Of a stretch of 64,000 nucleotides of DNA, positions 45,958 to 56,800 are shown in pieces (positions within the stretch are counted from its first letter, which is position 1; each line of letters opens with the position of its first letter). The notes beneath the pieces were generated by a model, which saw only the letters and a list, made by a program, of their open reading frames with translations, had not been told where the DNA came from and did not search any database. A program made the translations under genes and the position numbers. Source of the DNA: Rhodeus uyekii. Its lineage: Eukaryota; Chordata; Actinopteri; Cypriniformes; Acheilognathidae. The DNA lies in the NCBI GenBank assembly GCA_037043235.1, contig JAWRVZ010000063.1:520001-584000 (forward strand), read 5' to 3'.

Positions 45958-46112
45958 TTATTTTACTTACAAAAATTAACAATAAATGGCAATGTGTAAT
46001 GGTAATATTCTAAACGAGACAAGACAAGACTTCTGAAAGTCAAATGTAGAGATATCAAATGCTTATTTACAGAATCACTTTTGCTTCCATTCTAGTAAGA
46101 AACCATAGCAGG

Positions 46113-46370
46113 TCATAAAGCATCATAGTCATCCTCATCTTCATGCTTCCTCTTAAGAGACGCAGAGTCACTAGATGAATTCTGTGACACCATGTTGGTA
46201 GTGATGAGGATGTTCTTGGAGCCGATGAGAGAGGGGTTGATGAGGACGTTCTGAACTGTGGGAGTGGTAGGAGTCGCTGTGAATGAAAAAATCATTCAAA
46301 ATTAATTAGGTTACCTCTAAAAATCCCGGTCATTTTTATGTTCTTGTAAGTAAAAATAAATAAATGTTTA

Positions 46371-46404
<34 letters not shown>

Positions 46405-49400
46405 GCTAAATATTATTCATTTTAAACAACCGTTTCCTACTTTACTATATGATAAAATGTAAAGTATTCCTGTGATCAAAGCTGTATTTCCAGCATCATT
46501 ACTCCAGTCTTCAGTGTCACATGATCCTTCAGAAAGCATTATAATATGATGATTTACTGCTCAAAAAACATTGATAATTATTATCAATGTTGAAATCAGT
46601 TTTTGCTGCTTAATATTTTTGTGAAAATGGAGATACCTTTTTCTGGATTATTTGATGAATATAAAGTTCAATCAACAGCATTTATTAAATGTATAACATT
46701 ATAAACAAATGTTTGAATGTTATCATTGACTATTAAAGCAAAAATAGTTTTCAGAATTGATAATCATAAATGTTTCTTGAGCATCAAATCATCATGAGAA
46801 TGATTTGTGAAGGATCATGTGACACTGAAGACTGGAGGAATGATGCTGAAAATTCAGCTTGGATCACAGGAATAAAAAAAAAAAATGTATTACAATAGAA
46901 AGTTTTCAATTGTAATAATTTCACTACATTAAAGTGTTTACTGTATTTTTGAGGAAATGCAGCCTTGGTAAGCAGAAGAGACTTCATAAAAACCACACAC
47001 ACAAACACAAATAGTAATATTTCCAAACTTCTGACAGGTACTGTCGCTTTTGACCAGCTCACTGACTCGACACCAAATCTTCTGCGTGGTCTTTAATACA
47101 GAAGATGATACAAAGAGAACGGCTTGTTCTGCAGTGGAAACTAGTACCTGACTTGACAGAGGCAGCCTGCGAGTTGGGAATCTGAACGGTGAAGCGCTGG
47201 CCGGTCAGAGACACAGGTGTTCCCACTTTTGTCCCCACTGTCTGCACTGATGGAGTACCTGCAAAACACAATGAGGATCCTGAGAATTTCACACGTTCAC
47301 CAATTAGAAGAAAAAGGAAACCAGCTATAAGCTCTGAGAAGTTAGATCAACGTATGCTGGAAATCTTAAGCATGCAAAGTCTTGAGATCTTTTAGTTTAT
47401 AAAGCTTTCCTGCAGCTCAAACAGTAAAGTGTGGCATTTGCAACACCAAGGTCATGGGTTCGATACCCAGGGAAAGCAAGAACTGTTCAGAATGTCAATG
47501 TGTTCATTGAATGCATTGCAAGTCGCTTTGGAAAAAAGTGTCTGCCAAATGCAGAAATATAAACGCAATAAAAAAATTAAAAAAAGTATGTAGAATAACT
47601 GACCGAGTGTCGGAGTGCTCGGCCTACTGGACACTGCTCCCACACTCAACCGCGGCACTGTTATCCTGCCCGCAGACGAAGACACCTAAACATGCAAATC
47701 AGAACCATTGGATATGAGGAAATTTAATTTTCAAAGTTACGAAAAGGTTTATTATAGTTGAACTAAAGACTGAACCCATTAAAACATTTACTTGAATTAA
47801 AATCTTAGCTGCCAAGAAAACATTTACTTGATGTGCTAAAATATCTAAAGAAAAAGGTAACACTTTATTTTGATGGTCCCTTTTCAACATTCTGTTACTA
47901 GGGTTGAGTATCGCTTGAAATCAATTTCAATATGTAAAAATAACAACCCAAAAAACATTGATATTATTCACATTAATTTTAAGTCTTATTGCATCTGAAT
48001 ATTATGAACAAAAATAAACAGGCAAAAAAAAAACCACACACAAGGAACCTTTGCCTATGGTTTAAAAATACCATAAAAAAATACCGCAATACAAATGACA
48101 AGCATTATTAAAGACAAGTAAACACTCATTATTCAATTATCAAATTATAAGCAATTGCACAAATAAATACAAAGATATAAAAGACTAAAATAAAATGTTA
48201 AGATCATTAAATATTGTTGTGGATAAAAGGTGGGCCTTGGATCAGGTCCAAAAACTGCAGTCATAAATAGATATTCCTAGATATTTTCGACCAGTCGGAC
48301 ACACTGACACAGATGATCTACAGTCATACCTTTTTCTGCAAGGACTTGAGTCTGTAGTTTGGTGCGGTGAGACAGTAGCGGTCGGGTGGAAGCCGTGGAC
48401 CCGTGTACGGTTTGATCAGGGGCAAAGGGGTTTGGTTCTTCTGTCTCGCAATGTCCAACAGAAACTGAAACCACGGACCAAACAGCTCTGTTAATGACCT
48501 GAAGTCACGTACGAGTCATGGAGAGTCATGGAGAGAGACTTACATCTCGTGGTGGAGGAGACGTGAACGACTGATCCACTCGACACTGGATCGCTAACCT
48601 TATGTCATCTGCATCCACACTGGACTTCTTGGCATGGGTGGAATATATTTTTGCATCCTCGATAATAGTGGTTACATATCCTGTAGACAAACGTTAAAAC
48701 ATTACTGAGCCAGAAAGGTTATTGCTGGAGTGCGGTAACATTTTCTTAAAGCATTTAACAATATACTTAAAAGTCGGCATGATGCATTTATCTTTAATTC
48801 TGTAAAGAGGCTTGTTGAATAAGAAAAAATAAAGGGCGGGACTTGATTTTGTCCTTGGGGAATTGATTGGTTGGTTGTGGTTTGCCACTGCTGTGATGTA
48901 ATATGAGTGACAGGTTGCCCCGCCCTCGCGCCGGTAAACACGTCATCAGAAAAGTGATGTCGTTGCCAGAGGGAGGGAAAGTTATTTTGATTAAATATTA
49001 TGAGCACTTGTTCTAATAATAATAGAATGGCTTGCAAGGATGAATCATTCATAATAAATGCTGCAATACTCGAACAAACATGAATGGTAAATTTCGTTTT
49101 TATTAAAGACATCCTTCCTGACTTACTGTATGTGAACTCCAGCATTTGATTGATCACCCTAGGCTCGTACTCCGTGACTCCCATGTCCTTAAGAATCTGC
49201 ATCATTACCTTTAAAAATAATAATAAGTGCAAAAGGGAAATATTATGCATACTATATGAGCATCAATTGGACTCGATCCAGTGCACATCTGAGTTTACAT
49301 TTGTGAAGAAACCACACATGCAAAACCTTCCTATTTACCAAAAAAATTGCAAATTATCACACAACGTGTTAGAATCGCGCCAAATTGAAACTCAAAGCAG

Positions 49401-49597
49401 TGCATTAGAGTTGATCAGTTAGCGCGCTAACACATGTATGAGCGCACAGAAGAATAAAACGCACAGTCGCGCTCTGAACATGCGGACTTCATCGCTATCG
49501 CTAAAGAAACAAAAAATAGCGCACACCACAGAGATAAACCCGTTTCTGTTTCATTATTTACCTGTGCATCTTTAGGCACTGTTTTCGGAGACGCCAT
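46113..49597 (-). CDS. taf9: TBP-associated factor TAF9
   Basis: A histone-fold subunit of the general transcription factor TFIID and the SAGA coactivator; it pairs with TAF6 in the nucleus. Seven coding exons join in phase: 49562-49597, 49127-49208, 48544-48680, 48330-48464, 47604-47685, 47148-47258 and 46113-46276, giving 248 residues (human TAF9: 264). The start MASPKTVPKDAQ matches the family. The H3-like histone fold spans about 9-75 (QILKDMGVTEYEPRVINQML, YVTTIIEDAKIY, VDADDIRLAI). Then come the conserved TSPPPRDFLLDIARQKNQ and LPPDRYCLTAPNYRLKSLQKK. The tail is Ser/Thr-rich and ends in the acidic HEDEDDYDAL, shorter than the human acidic run. All splice sites are GT-AG. Introns 5 and 6 carry a SINE and an inverted-repeat element. 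It is tandem with siah2l and divergent from rab24. Confidence 0.95.
46372..46402. repeat. Poly(A) run of about 31
   Basis: Uninterrupted A in taf9 intron 6; it may mark the end of an inserted element. Confidence 0.8.
46466..46873. mobile_element. Inverted-repeat element (CAGTGTCACATGATCC family)
   Basis: Left arm 46466 to about 46575 and right arm about 46760-46873 are diverged inverse copies. Both hold ATTCCTGTGATC, CCAGTCTTCAGTGTCACATG and ATGATTT-GCTCA blocks. This is a very common teleost repeat and lies in taf9 intron 6. Confidence 0.75.
47404..47575 (+). mobile_element. tRNA-derived SINE (HAmo-like) in taf9 intron 5
   Basis: A-box-like GCAGCTCAAACAGTAAAG, B-box GGTTCGATACC, then GCAAGTCGCTTTGG and GTGTCTGCCAAATGC, followed by an A-rich tail. 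Antisense to taf9. Confidence 0.75.
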
Positions 49598-50430
49598 TTT
49601 CACATGAACTCAGATTCTCCTCCCCTGAACACTCGGGTTGCGTTTCAAAGCCTGAAGAGTTTGACTAGCTAGACTGCATCTCGGCCAGCAAAGGCGGTGC
49701 CGAAGCCGCGCAGCCACTCAGAACGAAGAAACAATTAGTGACGGAGACAAGCAGCCAATCACAGAGAGAGATGCAAATATTCAGCCAACTGTGACGCACC
49801 AAGTGACCCGAGCAACCAATCAGCAGCTGGTTAAACCTTAAACGCACCCAAACTGCAGCACTTAACCATTGTGGTAGGTCGTCTGAATCATCTCTGCGAA
49901 TCGGTTCTTTTGAACAGTTCATTTTTTTATTTTCCAGCCTATGGTTTCAAGCAGCCGATTTTAAAGAGATATCGTGGTCTTTTTATGGTGTGCCTCGTTA
50001 AACGTTACAATAAAGAGCCATATCATGTTTTTCCAGTACGTGTTGTTAACGAGTATTGATTGATATGTCATAAATCTGAGTTCAATTCAGTCACGATTTA
50101 ATTATTTTAAAAGTAATTTTCATTCTAGGCTTTTGCTTTAAACCAGAGCTTGAGAAATATCTTTGAACGTTTAAAAAACAATAATAATTGTTCAAATTAT
50201 AGATTAAAAGCAATCTATAATTAGCTCTAAATTGAGTGAAACAGAAACGCTTGAACTGATTCACCCCGATCCGTCAACGAATAGAAGATCCGACTCCTAA
50301 GAACGACTCTTTCCCGATTCGCTATTTGACACACAGCCGCAGACCCCAGTGAAGTCACTTCCTCCCCTATATAAACATAAAAACACACACTAGTTTATTC
50401 CAGGTAGCTAGACACACTACAGTTCCTCTT
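49598..50430. promoter_or_regulatory. Divergent promoter region between taf9 and rab24
   Basis: About 800 bases separate the taf9 start (minus) from the likely rab24 first exon (plus). CCAAT boxes in both orientations occur (CCAAT at 49755 and 49815, ATTGG-type motifs nearby). No TATA box is obvious. No other coding potential was recognised. Confidence 0.5.
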
Positions 50431-50759
50431 ACAACTCATCTGTCCGAGCGCTTACTGTAATTTTCCCACCATATAAACGGGAAAAACATGGCTCGGGAAT
50501 CATCGAGCTCTGCTGTACTGAGTGATGTTGAAAGCTAAGTTGTTTGTTTTACGGTGAACTCCTCACTGATCGTTTTATCGCTCGTCGTCTCCTTACAGTA
50601 TCTTTGTAATTCGTCGTTTCTGTATTAATTGATCAAGTCGTGTTTAATTGCGTTGTTTCTCTGGCACATCGTTGTGGATTGATTGCTAACTGAAGCATCA
50701 GTGTTTCTCTGTCAGTAAAGTCTTTCTGAAGTCTGTCAGCTGATACATTAAGAGCTCAG
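50430..50759 (+). other. Probable non-coding exon 1 of rab24
   Basis: It ends at a strong donor CTCAG-GTGAGTG (exon end 50759), downstream of the CCAAT-containing region and before the coding exon at 53857. The left border (transcription start) is a guess. The downstream partner is acceptor TTCTTTAG ending at 53856. Confidence 0.45.
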
Positions 50760-50870
50760 GTGAGTGAAACATACGAGCAAACCAACACACGCTTGAGTGT
50801 GTTTCATATGGATCATATTTTGCTTGATATACTGAACCTGCGCATTAGCCAAAGCTAGCTCTGATTTCGT

Positions 50871-51011
50871 CCACTGCTACAACACTTTAGCTTACTTTAC
50901 AAAACATACCATTTATTATGTAAATAATATTCGTAAATGCTAACCTTCCACTGCCACAGCACTTTAGCTTACTTTACAAAACATACCATTTATTATGTAA
51001 ATAATATACTG
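50871..51011. repeat. Tandem duplication, period 77 bp
   Basis: Two copies start CCACTGC at 50871 and 50948; both contain TTTAGCTTACTTTACAAAAC and TATTATGTAAATAATAT with very few differences. In rab24 intron 1. Confidence 0.85.
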
Positions 51012-51092
51012 AAATGCTAACTGGACATAATGTTCTCGGACACTTGAACAATGGAAATGTTTTATTATTGAAATTCATAATAAGTGCTTTTA

Positions 51093-53082
51093 CAGGGTGT
51101 CCGCGGGGTTGTAAAAGGTAGTAAAAGGTAGTAAATGAAATCAGCCAAAATTAAGGCCATTAAAAAGTAGTAAACGTCTTTTGACGAGGTATTAAATTTT
51201 CGAGCCCAATTTTTTTTAGATACGTTTTCAATTTGTGTTAAGTGCAGGCCTTTCTTTTAAAATTCGCGTGGATTTATTTAGATGTTGAAACTAGGACCTG
51301 AGCAATATCACGTGAGGTTGTGTTTGTTCGCGCGCGCGCCCAGTGCATTGCGAGCTGAAGTGAGTGAACAGCAGTGAACAGACTACACTGCAGCTGAGGC
51401 GTTGTGGTGTTTATGTGCGGCGGTAAAGTCACTCTATTCTTCTCCCACTTCAGCGGACACTTACTGTCATGTATTTCGGTAGAAGTGACTTAATTTACGT
51501 GTTGTAAATCCGACAGATCAGATTCTCCGATCTGCGACACAAACTATCAGCGAACAAGTTGAATATTTTGAATAAATAAGAGAAACTAAATGCATGCGAT
51601 ACTTTTTTGTGGTTGCTGTGCGTCACTTGACAAGCATGACGCGTCGCCATGGAAACACACACACATAAAACAGCAGTTTTGAGACGTCACAAGGAAAGCA
51701 TGTTGAATAGCGGCGCGGGGCAAAAGGAAAACTTTTTTTTTTTTAGCCAAATAATGAACAAAGTAATAGGGTTAGACAAACCATATTTTTATACAAACAA
51801 CATGCAAGTCTCTCCTACACATGAGCACTGTTTTCATGTTCGTGGGACCTATCGTTTCTGTGCAGTATCGCCAAAAGCATAAAATGAGTAAAATGTTACT
51901 TCTTACCCCGTGAGCAGGGCTAGTTGTAACAGACAGAGGGTTATTTGTAACGCATGTTATGCAATGGATGGATTCATGTATTTTTATTTCTTACAAAAAG
52001 TTCAGTCTTGATGATCATAAGCAAAACTTATGAATGAAATATTATATTTTTATTTTGTTTACATTTTGTTTATGCTTTGAAAATTAAATTTAATAGGTTA
52101 ATACAATGCAAAATATCTGATTATTGATATAGGCTATGCAATGTTACAACTAACACTGCGGTGTCGTGTTTACCTCAGGACCAGCTAGCAGTCACTATGT
52201 GTTTTTCACATCTTTCAAAATTGTACCATCTTTTAGCCAAGAAGATGGTAATTATTGGACTAACATACTTTCACACACTTTGAAAATCGAAAAACAACTA
52301 CTACAACAAAAAATATTTATATGCTGCCAAAAGAGTTTTTCCTGTGGTTCTCATCCAAACTTCGCTGAACTTTCTCGAAAGATGGCCAGAAGACGTGTGC
52401 AAACAGTGAAAAGCCCGTTAGTACGTCATATTTAATCCTGTGCAACTGTCTAAAACGTCTGCGTTACCATTTACCCCGCGTTACTTTGTGCCCCGCGCTC
52501 CCCTAATACTAACCTTATTTCAGCAAAATTCATTAATATTTTACTTGATTTATAGATTCAGTATTTTAAATGTATTATTGATACATTTAAATGTATTTTT
52601 GACTGTCTTCTTACTTTTAGTCTAGTCGTCTGATCAGATACAAAACTTTAGTTTAAATGACTCACAAATCAGTGGCGTTTCGACTAGTCGACTAGTCCGT
52701 AGTGTTTAGATCTAGCAACTAAACACCACTCTTTCAATTCCAACGATGGCTTTGGGGAGCTGTTTAGAAATGTTTCCGGACTCCGACATAGCGAAATCCT
52801 TCGCTTTAGGCAAGAATAAGTCTGCTTACATGATCAAATTTGGTATTGCACCATATTTTAAGAAGAAAAACTGGTGGAGACCGTAAACCAAGCAGGGCTG
52901 TTCATCGTAATGTTCGACAAGAGGCTCAACCAATCCTAAAAAAAAAATCCCTCCTTTTTTGGAGGATGGTTATGTTGGTCAAGATAATCGCAGTGACGCT
53001 GGTATTAAAAAATATTTTGAAGGTAGTAAAAAGGTAGTAAAAAGGTAATAAATTCAACTTAAGAAGTTCCGTATAAACCCTG
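51093..53082 (+). mobile_element. hAT-like element with decayed transposase, rab24 intron 1
   Basis: It begins CAGGGTGTCCGCGGGG with repeated 'AAAGGTAGTAAA' blocks and ends with the inverse GTAGTAAAAAGGTAAT blocks and GTATAAACCCTG. At about 52770-52930 a broken plus-strand reading gives MFPDSDIAKSFALGKNKSAY, then KFGIAPYF and, after a frameshift, LVETVNQAGLFIVMFD. This resembles a transposase-like protein multiplied in fish genomes. No exact target duplication was found. Confidence 0.65.
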
Positions 53083-53609
53083 TTTTAAGTTTACCTGTTT
53101 TTGTTGTATAACTGGGGTTTAAGTTTATCTACTATTGTCTTTGAAATATGATTAAAGCGCACTGCATGATATGCTTTTTAGTCTGAAACCTGTATGTAAT
53201 TTATTTAAATAAATTTTGTAGTTACACAATTGTATTAATGACGTTGCAATTTGTTTAGCTTTAAATGTAAAATCATGTACTTTGTTAAATGTGCTTTATC
53301 ATCTTATTCAGCATGTCAAGATTAATGTGCACTACCTAAACACAGCGACAGATTAAAACATTTCAAATGCACTTTAAAGAAAAACTTTTAATTTGAGATT
53401 ATTGCAAAGTGTGTGAAGAAACAATCACATAAGTTCACTCTCTTTAAGTTCACTTAAGTGGATTTTTTATTTCATTAATATTACCTTTAAAAAAAGCTCC
53501 AATTCATAAACATATTAAGTTGTAAATATATTTCCAGTATGTTTTATTCTTGACATTTAAAATGTTTTAAGAACAGTTTAAAAGAAACATATACACACTC
53601 CTATCTATA

Positions 53610-53765
53610 CCTTTTATATATATATATAGATAGAACCAGACAAGATAGATATAGATGGAAAGTGTGTGTGTATATTTGCACACCATCTATCCATCTATCT
53701 ATCCATCTATCTATCTATAGATGGAAAGTGTGTGTGTGTGTATACACTCTATATATACATCTATA
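53610..53765. repeat. ATCT/ATAG tetranucleotide and AT/GT microsatellite
   Basis: Mixed TATA, ATAG, ATCT and GT runs shortly before the first coding exon of rab24. Two short open frames here are products of the repeat. Confidence 0.8.
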
Positions 53766-53872
53766 CACTACAAGTGCACAATCAAGTAGACTTCATTTTC
53801 ACGAAAGTTGTCTACACAGTGGGTCAATGTCTCTTTTTTTTCTTCTTCTTCTTTAGCGTTTTATAAATAATC

Positions 53873-56800
53873 ATGACTGCCATGCGAGTGGATGCTAAGG
53901 TGGTCATGCTTGGCAAGGAGAGTGTTGGTAAAACCAGCCTGGTGGAGAGATACGTACATCGCCGCTTTCTTGTGGGACCTTATCAAAATGTAAGCATGCG
54001 TTTGCATAGAAACCTGAAGCAGTCATTAGTTATGGTCATTAATGCGAACAGTCTCAGAAAATTTGAGAATGGCATAAAGACATTTTTGTGTAAGCTATCA
54101 GCTATCTCTAATCATGTGTCACATAAACCAGCTCCACAGGTAAAGCTGCCTTCCACTCATGTCAATGATTTTTGTGTGAAACGATGACCTTATATGTTTC
54201 TAGTCTTGATGTGTATTTGTTTTGGTCTCATTAAGACTATAGGGGCTGCATTTGTTGCAAAAGCCCTCAATGTCGGTGACAAAGTGATTACGCTGGGAAT
54301 ATGGGTAAGTGTTGTTACTAGGGTCTTCATATACGCTCGTCAACCACTTATTAGTGACTTCATGTGCTTCTTTTCATCTCAGGACACTGCTGGGTCTGAA
54401 CGTTACGAGGCCATGAGCAGAATCTACTACAGAGGAGCCCGGGCTGCCATTGTCTGCTATGGTATGTCACTCTCTCAGAGTTTGACATGGAAAGTGACTT
54501 TGTTTCTTTTATTTTTTTTGGAAAGAAGTCCAGCTAGCCTAGCAGTCAGGTGACTGTGAGCAAGTAAATGGCACATACTTGCTCACTCAGTGCACATTTC
54601 ACAGTAGTTAGTTCTGCTATGAAGCTTATGTGTTTGATTAAAATGAGTTTGAAGTTAATCTGGGCTACGTAGAACTTTGGGAGACAAAAAAAAGTTTTTT
54701 AGGGCTGTCAAACGTGTTAAAGGGGTCCTATCATGCTTTTTACTTATGCTTTATTTTAATTTATGCTTTTTTTAACTATCATGCTTTTTAAATTATGCTT
54801 TGCAACTTTAGTGTGTAATGTTGCTGCTTGAGCATAAAAAGATTAAAAAAGGTTAAAAAGCTCAGTCACTCCGAAGGGAGATGTTTTATTCAACAGAATC
54901 TACTTTCCGAGAACTAAAACGAACAGCTGGTTTGGACAATAGCTCGTTTTTTATGGATCTTATGAAATCACAATGTTAACCATTTAAATAATCTCCATCC
55001 ACAAAATAAGTAAATAAAGGGAACGAGTCCTGGGGCATATTCTTCGTACGTCGCTTACTACATCCAAGATCAGTTGACACATCCGGGATGAGATAATCGC
55101 GCTTACTATGAGCTGGATTATTCGGTTCTTCGAACGCACCTGTTGTTGACGATTAGTATAACTGGATTGAGTTATCTGAGATCATTGCGCGTTCATGTGC
55201 TGGTTTAAAAGGGGATATGTATCGATAGTAGAAACACTGATCAGCAACATTTTGATTGGTCAGTGAGCATGCTGAAAGAGCGCGCGCAGTATTTCTCGGC
55301 GGCGCGGCGCTGAATTTCAGTGTTTAATTAAAACACAAGGCAACACTTTAAAGGCTGCAAAAGCCAGGAGAGAAGACTAGCAAAAAGTCTTGTAAATGAA
55401 CGTGCCTCTCAGAAAGTAGCGCAAGGCGATACACAGTTTGAGCTGTTGTTAACACACGACTACTTGTATCTAAATTAACTAGATTATACCCTCACGTGAA
55501 AAACTATATATATATATAATTATTATATTATATTGCACCTTCAGCAACAGTTTTCTCTCGTAAAAACGGACAGGACATGCTGCGACAAACTTCCCATTTC
55601 ACCTCCGCTTATAAAGCCATGATATAATCATGCTAACATGAAGTAAGCCTGCTCCCGAGCAGGTTCAATTCAACGGACCTGTTACTATGACAACAAGTAC
55701 CGGATGAGCGTCGAAGAACCGAACAATCCAAGATCATGCGAAATCGCCAACAATCTAATCCAGCTAAGCGAGTTGGCGAGGTACGAAGAATATGCCCCAG
55801 GTTGAGCTGCGCTAGAGAAGACGGTGTTGTCGCTGTGCCAACGAGATGCTGTTGTTTTTTCTTCTCCATTTCCAAAACTCGTTTGTTTGACCTTCTTAAG
55901 GTTGATGAACTTGGAATGGTTAAAATATATTTTTAGCACTGTTCCTGAACATTATAACCCCAATGTTTGTTTGTCTGCACGCTGCACGTTTTACGAAGAA
56001 CAGCTTCCAGAACCTAAGAGAGTATAATTCAGGCTACGCGGAAAAGCTTCTCCTGAAATGGAGTAGTTCCCACTTTGTCGGGACAATCTGTTGTTTTTGG
56101 ATCACAACTTGTAAGTACGTCTTATTATTTGTAGTTGCGTTTTCTGTGAACAGTTCCACTTACATTAGTGTTGTATTAGCGGTGCATTAGTGTTGATGTA
56201 GTGTTTACTGTAGCTTTTGTAAGACCGTTCACCTTAGGAAACGTAACTGTTGTTTTGTGTTTGATACTGTTTGTATTACCATAGTTTCTCAACAAATATC
56301 ATGATTAAATGTTGTAGAACATTTGTATCTAAAATGTATAAGAAAATTACAAAAAAAGCATACCACTTTTAAACGTCCTTTGAAACCCTTGCTTGCAAAG
56401 TCCATGCATGAAATCCGTTCTGGATGATCCTCTTGTTTGTTAACGTTCATAAGTTTGAATCTGACTTGAATTGGTTCGAAATTGACATCATCTTTAATAT
56501 TTACATATGAGTGGAGTTCGTGGTTATGGTAAGGGGTGTGACATTTCCTGAACGCGCTAATTGGTGGCAATCACAACACACTGAGCCAGCTATCCAATCA
56601 CGGCATTTCATATTTCACAAGGAGGGGCTTCATCGAAACAGGAAATAAACGTTTTGAGAGGAGCTGCAATGTAAAATATGTGAAAATAATTTCTTAAACA
56701 ATTAAGCATGAAAGCATATTCTACTAGGACTTCGTAAAAGAGCATAATAGGACCCCTTAAATATAATGAAGTATGTTGAATTTATTTATTATTCACATGA

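Larger units (their letters stand above)
45131..46112. other. Intergenic between siah2l and taf9, including a hairpin and taf9 3' UTR
   Basis: Short spacer between two minus-strand genes. It contains the hairpin 45365-45474 and the taf9 3' UTR. No further gene. Confidence 0.6.

Noticed and set aside
47404..47575. tRNA gene suggested by GGTTCGATACC
   Set aside because: No complete cloverleaf, followed by a SINE body and tail; the same unit occurs three times in the window.
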